This document shows positions 60,896 through 64,000 of a stretch of DNA of 64,000 nt, one piece after another (position 1 is the first letter of the stretch; every line of letters begins with the position of its first letter). Source of the DNA: Cyanobacteria bacterium OH_CBrB_359 (GTDB taxonomy: Bacteria; Cyanobacteriota; Vampirovibrionia; Gastranaerophilales; Gastranaerophilaceae); contig JAEZET010000001.1 of the NCBI GenBank assembly GCA_023433065.1, positions 310,001-374,000 on the forward strand, in the 5' to 3' direction. The translations under genes were made by a program, and so were the position numbers. The notes below the pieces were generated by a model. It was not told where the DNA came from, did no database searches, and saw only the letters and a list, made by a program, of their open reading frames with translations.

Positions 60896-61858
60896 TTGAC
60901 AAAAAAATGGAGACAAAAAAAGAACTTATCGTATTGTATTTATTTAGAAACATCTGCCGTAAACTACCTTGTCAATACATTTGAAACAAACGAACTTATT
61001 GCCATAAAAAAATTAATAAAAGAGGATAAAAATGCTAGCTTTTTTGTTTCATCAACAACAATAGCCGAAATATTATCGACCCAAGACGAGTTACGCAAAG
61101 AACGTTTGATTTATTGCACACAAAATATTTGTAGCCAAAATTTACTAAATTCTCCATCAGAATTTATAATCAATTATATTAATGCAGGAATGCCTAATGT
61201 GGAATCCAAGTATGATTTCTATTCAAAACACCAATTAGCTAATACATGGAGAGACCTGTGCAATTGTGTAGATAAAACTTTTATTTATAACCCAAATGAG
61301 CTAAAAACAAGAATAAAAGGGTTACAAAAAGAATTTTCTGAAATTACTAAAGATTTATTTACAGAAAATACACATCTGCAACAAAGCATAGAATATGCAA
61401 TAAATAAAAATGAAAAATTTAATAATTTAAATGAATATGAAATAACAATAAAAAAAATCTCATGGGTATTAATTTTTCTTATATTATGTTGCGGTGTTGA
61501 TTTAATAGACAATATCGCTATTGAAAAATATTGGAATAGGCTAAAATTAGAATCAACAATGGACAGACTTTTATTTTCGATAGAAAATTTAGAACGATTA
61601 ACAGAAATAGGTCCAATAGTTATGATGGCTAGAATGTGGTATAGTCAAAGCGGAAGTAAACATAATCGTGGAACTTTATTGGATATGTTGCACAGCATAT
61701 ATTTGATTTATTGTGACACTTTTTTAACTAACGACAAACACTTTTTATCCTTCAAAGATAGTGATGACCATATTAATTTCCGAAAAATTCAATATATTCC
61801 AGAAAATTTATTTTTTAAACAATTAAAAAATATTCTTAGTACGGCAAAAAATATTTAA
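60896..61858 (+). CDS. PIN-like nuclease domain protein (module 1 effector)
   Basis: A 320-residue protein with a TTG start at 60896 (GGA upstream). YLETSAVNYLV at 16-26 resembles the first strand of PIN nucleases, with Glu18 where Asp is usual; SSTTIAEIL supplies Glu58; LLDMLHSIYLIYCDTFLTND supplies Asp263 and Asp274/Asp280, and FLTNDKHFLSF matches the PIN end motif. Between them is an unusual insertion of about 180 residues, mostly helical, including a hydrophobic helix at 188-203. PIN domains cut RNA, often tRNA or mRNA, in toxin-antitoxin and defence systems. Here it may be a toxin or defence effector. AT-rich compared with its neighbours on the chromosome side. Confidence 0.72.
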   Translation: MTKKWRQKKNLSYCIYLETSAVNYLVNTFETNELIAIKKLIKEDKNASFFVSSTTIAEILSTQDELRKERLIYCTQNICSQNLLNSPSEFIINYINAGMPNVESKYDFYSKHQLANTWRDLCNCVDKTFIYNPNELKTRIKGLQKEFSEITKDLFTENTHLQQSIEYAINKNEKFNNLNEYEITIKKISWVLIFLILCCGVDLIDNIAIEKYWNRLKLESTMDRLLFSIENLERLTEIGPIVMMARMWYSQSGSKHNRGTLLDMLHSIYLIYCDTFLTNDKHFLSFKDSDDHINFRKIQYIPENLFFKQLKNILSTAKNI

Positions 61859-61864
61859 ATAAAA

Positions 61865-62005
61865 TCAAGCAACCTTTGATAAATACGCAAATCTATCAAT
61901 TGCGTGAATTATAGAAACCATCTCTGGGGACTTCAATTCTTCTACAAATTCGTTTATTAAAAGTTCTAACTGCGCCGCTTTTAGTCCACCATAAAAGACA
62001 TCGAT
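61865..62005 (-). pseudogene. Right-end coding remnant of module 1 (41 conserved codons plus stop)
   Basis: A leftward open frame closed by TGA at 61865-61867, 6 bp after the stop of the PIN-like gene. No start codon is present: the frame opens at a TAA at 62006. It reads GGLKAAQLELLINEF at the start and ends FAYLSKVA. The equivalent frame at the end of module 2 (63617-63757) has the same 41-residue length and 13 identical residues (including GG, LELL, KxP and final VA). This is evidence of selection as protein in the ancestor, so it looks like the 3' end of a gene cut at the module border. Confidence 0.5.
61959..61971 (+). repeat. Right direct repeat of module 1
   Basis: AAAAGTTCTAACT, identical to 60491-60503, 1468 bp away. 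It is followed by TGCGCC, a short spacer and TCCACCATAAAA, so the stretch resembles the 3' end of a tRNA gene with its CCA, although its T stem would not pair. Confidence 0.7.
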
Positions 62006-62024
62006 TTAATCGGTGTCTTTTTTT
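61993..62024 (+). terminator. Terminator at the right end of module 1
   Basis: GACATCGATT/AATCGGTGTC (10 bp with one G-U) around a single T, flanked by AAAA and followed by TTTTTTT. It lies directly after a CCACCA. Confidence 0.85.
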
Positions 62025-62118
62025 CATGCTATTGCTGGATTTCCGCGCCCTGTAAGTTCGAACAGTATCTTGCATTTTGAGGTGATTTCTAAAAGGTCAA
62101 TAATAGCAAGGTTTTCAG

Positions 62119-62131
62119 AAGTTCGAGTTTC
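62119..62131 (+). repeat. Left direct repeat of module 2
   Basis: AAGTTCGAGTTTC, identical to 63713-63725; it lies 17 bp beyond the 3' end of the small leftward gene of module 2, the same place as in module 1. It also resembles AGTTCGAGTCTC in the T arm of tRNA-Leu(UAG). Confidence 0.7.
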
Positions 62132-62147
62132 TTTTGGTATCAAAAGT

Positions 62148-62435
62148 TTAGTCTTTATCTTTATTTTTAGGTTTTTTACGTTTTTTGCTTTCTTTAAGCC
62201 CTGCTAAAATTGTATCGAAATATTCATCAAATACATCATAAATTTCTTTTTGCTCTTTTATCGCATCTACGATGATTTCTGCTTTTTCTTCTTTTACAAT
62301 GTCTTTTGATTCTTGAATTTGTCTTAGTTGAATTCTTTGTAGTACTTTAAAAAAGTCAAGATAGGCTTGTTTTGTTTCTTCGGGAGTGTATTTTACTCCG
62401 TCAAATTTAATTTCATATTTAGGAGGTTTATTCAT
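62148..62435 (-). CDS. Small module protein (module 2), paralog of the module 1 protein
   Basis: A 95-residue hydrophilic protein, MNKPPKYEIKFDGVKYTPEE at the start, with a helical middle, VFDEYFDTILAGL near the end and a very basic tail (KKRKKPKNKDKD). It is divergent from the TIR-like gene and occupies the same place in module 2 as 60526-60750 does in module 1; the two share the KP..F..T.EE..A..D...VL pattern. No clear ribosome binding site is seen. A frame shift in the A-rich tail would extend it into a longer open frame ending at 62026 (see findings). Function unknown. Confidence 0.62.
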   Translation of the reverse strand: MNKPPKYEIKFDGVKYTPEETKQAYLDFFKVLQRIQLRQIQESKDIVKEEKAEIIVDAIKEQKEIYDVFDEYFDTILAGLKESKKRKKPKNKDKD

Positions 62436-62525
62436 GGAATATAATTTAATAATTAATATTGATATGTCAATCTTCCTTAATGACTTTTAATATTAAGTAA
62501 AATATATAAATCTTTATAATAAAAT

Positions 62526-63620
62526 ATGTTTATGAATGAACAAAAAAAGACTTGCCCAATATGTGATTTCGATTTACCTTCTGATTTTTATGTAAGAAGT
62601 GCTATTGTTTCAACCGAAACCCCTAGATGGGTTGATAAAACAGAACCAGTAGAGGTTTGTTGTCCAGCATGTGGGGATTTTTATATTTCGATTCAAATGA
62701 TTGATTACCATTTTAGTGTTGAAGAAAAAGTAAAACTTAAGTATTACTATGCAACATTGAGTGGTGATGATAAAATGAGAAGATTTGATAACTATATCAA
62801 AGACCCTGCGGATAAAGATAAAATTCTATCATCAATTAATGCGCCAAAAACTTTATTAGAAAAAATACATTATACATTGTTATATATTGGTAAACATACA
62901 ACTTTTTATGGGGATACTGTCGAATTTATTGGAAATGAATTACATTACAGATTATTATTTTGTAAAAATTACAGAGAACTATTTTCAATTTTAAGTTGCC
63001 TTAAAGATAATGATTATATTTCATCTGATACTATTGACTCTATATATGTTTATGAAAGTGGCAAGAATATTTCTAGGCGCGATAAAGTTATTTTAACATT
63101 AAAAGGTTTAGAAAAAATTGAAAAACTTGAAAATAGAATCGATTCAAAACAGTGCTTTGTCGCAATGTGGTTTAATAACCAAACTAAATCGCTTTATAAT
63201 AAAATTGAAGCTGCAGTTGAAGGCGATTCAAATGTCAATAAATCAAGCGAGGCATATGGTGCAGGATACAAGTGTTTTAAAATTGATGATAAATTGCACG
63301 CTAACTACATACCTCCTGAAATCATTGCAGAAATTAAACGTAGTAAATTTGTAATAGCTGATTTAACGGGTTATCGTGGTGGAGTGTATTACGAAGCTGG
63401 ATTTGCAGAAGGTCTAGGAATCCCAGTGATTTATACATGTAACAAAGATTGGTTTGAAGATAAGAAAATAAAAAGAAGTGGTAAAGAAAAAATTACACAG
63501 AACGGTGTTCACTTTGATTTAAAACAAAAGAATATAATAATCTGGGAAGACGACAAACTCGAGGAATTTCAAAGAACGCTAGTTTCTACAATTGGTGCAA
63601 TTGTGGGTTTTAATAATTAA
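62526..63620 (+). CDS. Zinc-ribbon protein with C-terminal TIR/nucleoside 2-deoxyribosyltransferase-like domain (module 2 effector)
   Basis: A 364-residue protein. An N-terminal four-Cys zinc ribbon (Cys10, Cys13, Cys46, Cys49) is followed by a helical middle and, from about residue 208, CFVAMWFNNQ, GYKCFKIDDKLHANYIPPEI, FVIADLTGYRGGVYYEAGFA and GIPVIYTCNKDWF. This last domain has the layout of nucleoside 2-deoxyribosyltransferase-like and TIR-like folds, with a Glu in YYEAGFAEG at the catalytic position. Such domains are used as NAD- or nucleotide-degrading effectors in defence systems; that role is inferred. TATAAT ends 5 bp before the ATG, so the mRNA may be leaderless; an ATG two codons later is possible. 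Confidence 0.78.
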   Translation: MFMNEQKKTCPICDFDLPSDFYVRSAIVSTETPRWVDKTEPVEVCCPACGDFYISIQMIDYHFSVEEKVKLKYYYATLSGDDKMRRFDNYIKDPADKDKILSSINAPKTLLEKIHYTLLYIGKHTTFYGDTVEFIGNELHYRLLFCKNYRELFSILSCLKDNDYISSDTIDSIYVYESGKNISRRDKVILTLKGLEKIEKLENRIDSKQCFVAMWFNNQTKSLYNKIEAAVEGDSNVNKSSEAYGAGYKCFKIDDKLHANYIPPEIIAEIKRSKFVIADLTGYRGGVYYEAGFAEGLGIPVIYTCNKDWFEDKKIKRSGKEKITQNGVHFDLKQKNIIIWEDDKLEEFQRTLVSTIGAIVGFNN

Positions 63621-63757
63621 GCAACATTTTGTTTCCTCAAATAATGATTTATTTCAAAAAATGCCGTATTTGCTTTAGGAGTCTTGAATTTGGCGATTAA
63701 ATTACTTACTAAAAGTTCGAGTTTCGCCTCTTTTGCTCCACCATTTATAAAAAGAAG
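63617..63757 (-). pseudogene. Right-end coding remnant of module 2 (41 conserved codons plus stop)
   Basis: A leftward open frame ending at a TAA at 63617-63619 that overlaps the stop of the TIR-like gene. It reads GGAKEAKLELLVSNL and ends YLRKQNVA. It has no start codon, opening at a TAG (63758-63760). It aligns without gaps to the module 1 remnant over 41 residues (13 identical, many similar). It is therefore a repeated part of the module plan. Confidence 0.5.
63713..63725 (+). repeat. Right direct repeat of module 2
   Basis: AAGTTCGAGTTTC, identical to 62119-62131, 1594 bp away. It is followed by GCCTCTTTTGCTCCACCATTTATA, cited here in parts as GCC, CTTTTG and CTCCACCA, again like a tRNA 3' end with CCA. 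Confidence 0.7.
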
Positions 63758-63789
63758 CTATTTCGACGAACGGTTGAAATAGCTCTTTT
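63749..63789 (+). terminator. Terminator at the right end of module 2
   Basis: Core stem GCTATTTC/GAAATAGC (63757-63764 and 63776-63783), extended by A/T pairs, ending in CTTTT. It follows a CCACCA, as at the end of module 1 and of tRNA-Leu. Confidence 0.75.
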
Positions 63790-64000
63790 AATTTTATAGA
63801 AAGATAGTTCTAACATAGTTAGTTACTTTATAACTTTTTTATTTTCTGCTTTCATCTCAAAAAGTTATGCTTAGATATTTAAAAACATAAGTGTTTTTGT
63901 CTTGCTAATACTGCTATATAGGATTATTGATTTATTATAAGCGTAATCTCTTTTTCATATCTTAATTTATTGACATATTATTATTTGTAAATAATAATTA
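63790..64000. other. AT-rich right edge, no gene visible
   Basis: No credible coding frame. AGTTCTAAC at 63806-63814 matches the core of the module 1 direct repeat and could be the left border of a further module that continues beyond the window; one short match in AT-rich DNA is weak. Confidence 0.4.

Noticed and set aside
61959..61990. A tRNA gene at the right end of module 1
   Set aside because: Only the T-loop-like and CCACCA parts are present; the T stem does not pair and there is no anticodon arm upstream.
62013..62207. 64-codon rightward frame starting MSFFHAIAG
   Set aside because: It runs antisense to the small module 2 gene and its C-terminus is Phe-rich, the shadow of a Lys-rich tail.
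63711..63743. A tRNA gene at the right end of module 2
   Set aside because: As for module 1: a T-loop-like GTTCGAG and CCACCA, but no pairing stems or upstream arms.
1..64000. CRISPR array, insertion sequence, transposase, rRNA, tmRNA or integrase
   Set aside because: No regularly spaced repeats, no transposase or recombinase motifs and no rRNA-like sequence were found on either strand.

Overview
The window reads as a chromosomal segment of a low-GC, anaerobic, Gram-negative bacterium. The best guess is a gut-type non-photosynthetic cyanobacterial relative (Melainabacteria/Vampirovibrionia, probably Gastranaerophilales). Reasons: a BamA/Omp85 with three POTRA domains, an S-layer-homology (SLH) protein together with a CsaB-type pyruvyltransferase, a plant/cyanobacterial-type glutamate-cysteine ligase, a ferredoxin-linked 2-oxoacid oxidoreductase, and many single-gene hypotheticals that carry a short N-terminal 'xSFKG/xSFGA'-like motif. 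The lineage is inferred from gene content only.

Layout. 1-6.5 kb: a cut-off gene, murA, a small duplicated-motif protein, an SLH protein, a small charged protein and a binding-protein/TolC fusion. 6.5-15.5 kb: lineage-specific genes, including two large membrane proteins, an AAA+ ATPase, a sugar-nucleotidyltransferase-like protein and a GNAT; most carry the N-terminal motif. 15.6-21 kb: cobO, then a complete MarR-EmrA-EmrB pump operon with a divergent TolC and two adjacent MarR-type operators. 21-28.4 kb: an FAD oxidoreductase, a polytopic membrane protein, two convergent radical SAM paralogs, a GNAT, tRNA-Leu(CAA) and a TPR/metalloprotease-like protein. 28.4-34.2 kb: yifB and a bamA-tsaE-tsaB-zinc ribbon-methyltransferase operon. 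35-38 kb: korDABC. 38.3-48.4 kb: tig-clpP-clpX, gshA, rsmA-ispE-murQ, a coiled-coil protein and a family 4 uracil-DNA glycosylase. 48.8-60 kb: an EF-hand-like protein, two tandem two-TM paralogs, rplU-rpmA, a TPR protein, a PfkB kinase and csaB, comEB, a PFL/ACT pair, two WYL-type regulators and a DUF4127 protein.

60.3-64 kb is accessory. Downstream of tRNA-Leu(UAG) lie two modules of about 1.5 kb with the same plan. Each has a small leftward gene (the two are paralogs), a divergent rightward effector-like gene (a PIN-like nuclease in one; a zinc-ribbon plus TIR/nucleoside-deoxyribosyltransferase-like protein in the other), a leftward 41-codon coding remnant conserved between the modules, a tRNA-3'-end-like CCACCA stretch and a terminator. 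Each module is bracketed by its own 13-bp direct repeat. This looks like a cassette-type defence or toxin island that uses a tRNA-derived site, and it is the strongest structural novelty here.

The second notable theme is the recurrent N-terminal motif on about ten proteins of unrelated fold, absent from the N-termini of housekeeping proteins, which suggests a lineage-specific sorting or docking tag. Other notable features are many non-ATG starts (including a probable CTG start for marR), two apparently leaderless genes, and eight convergent gene pairs whose 3' ends touch or overlap without a terminator.
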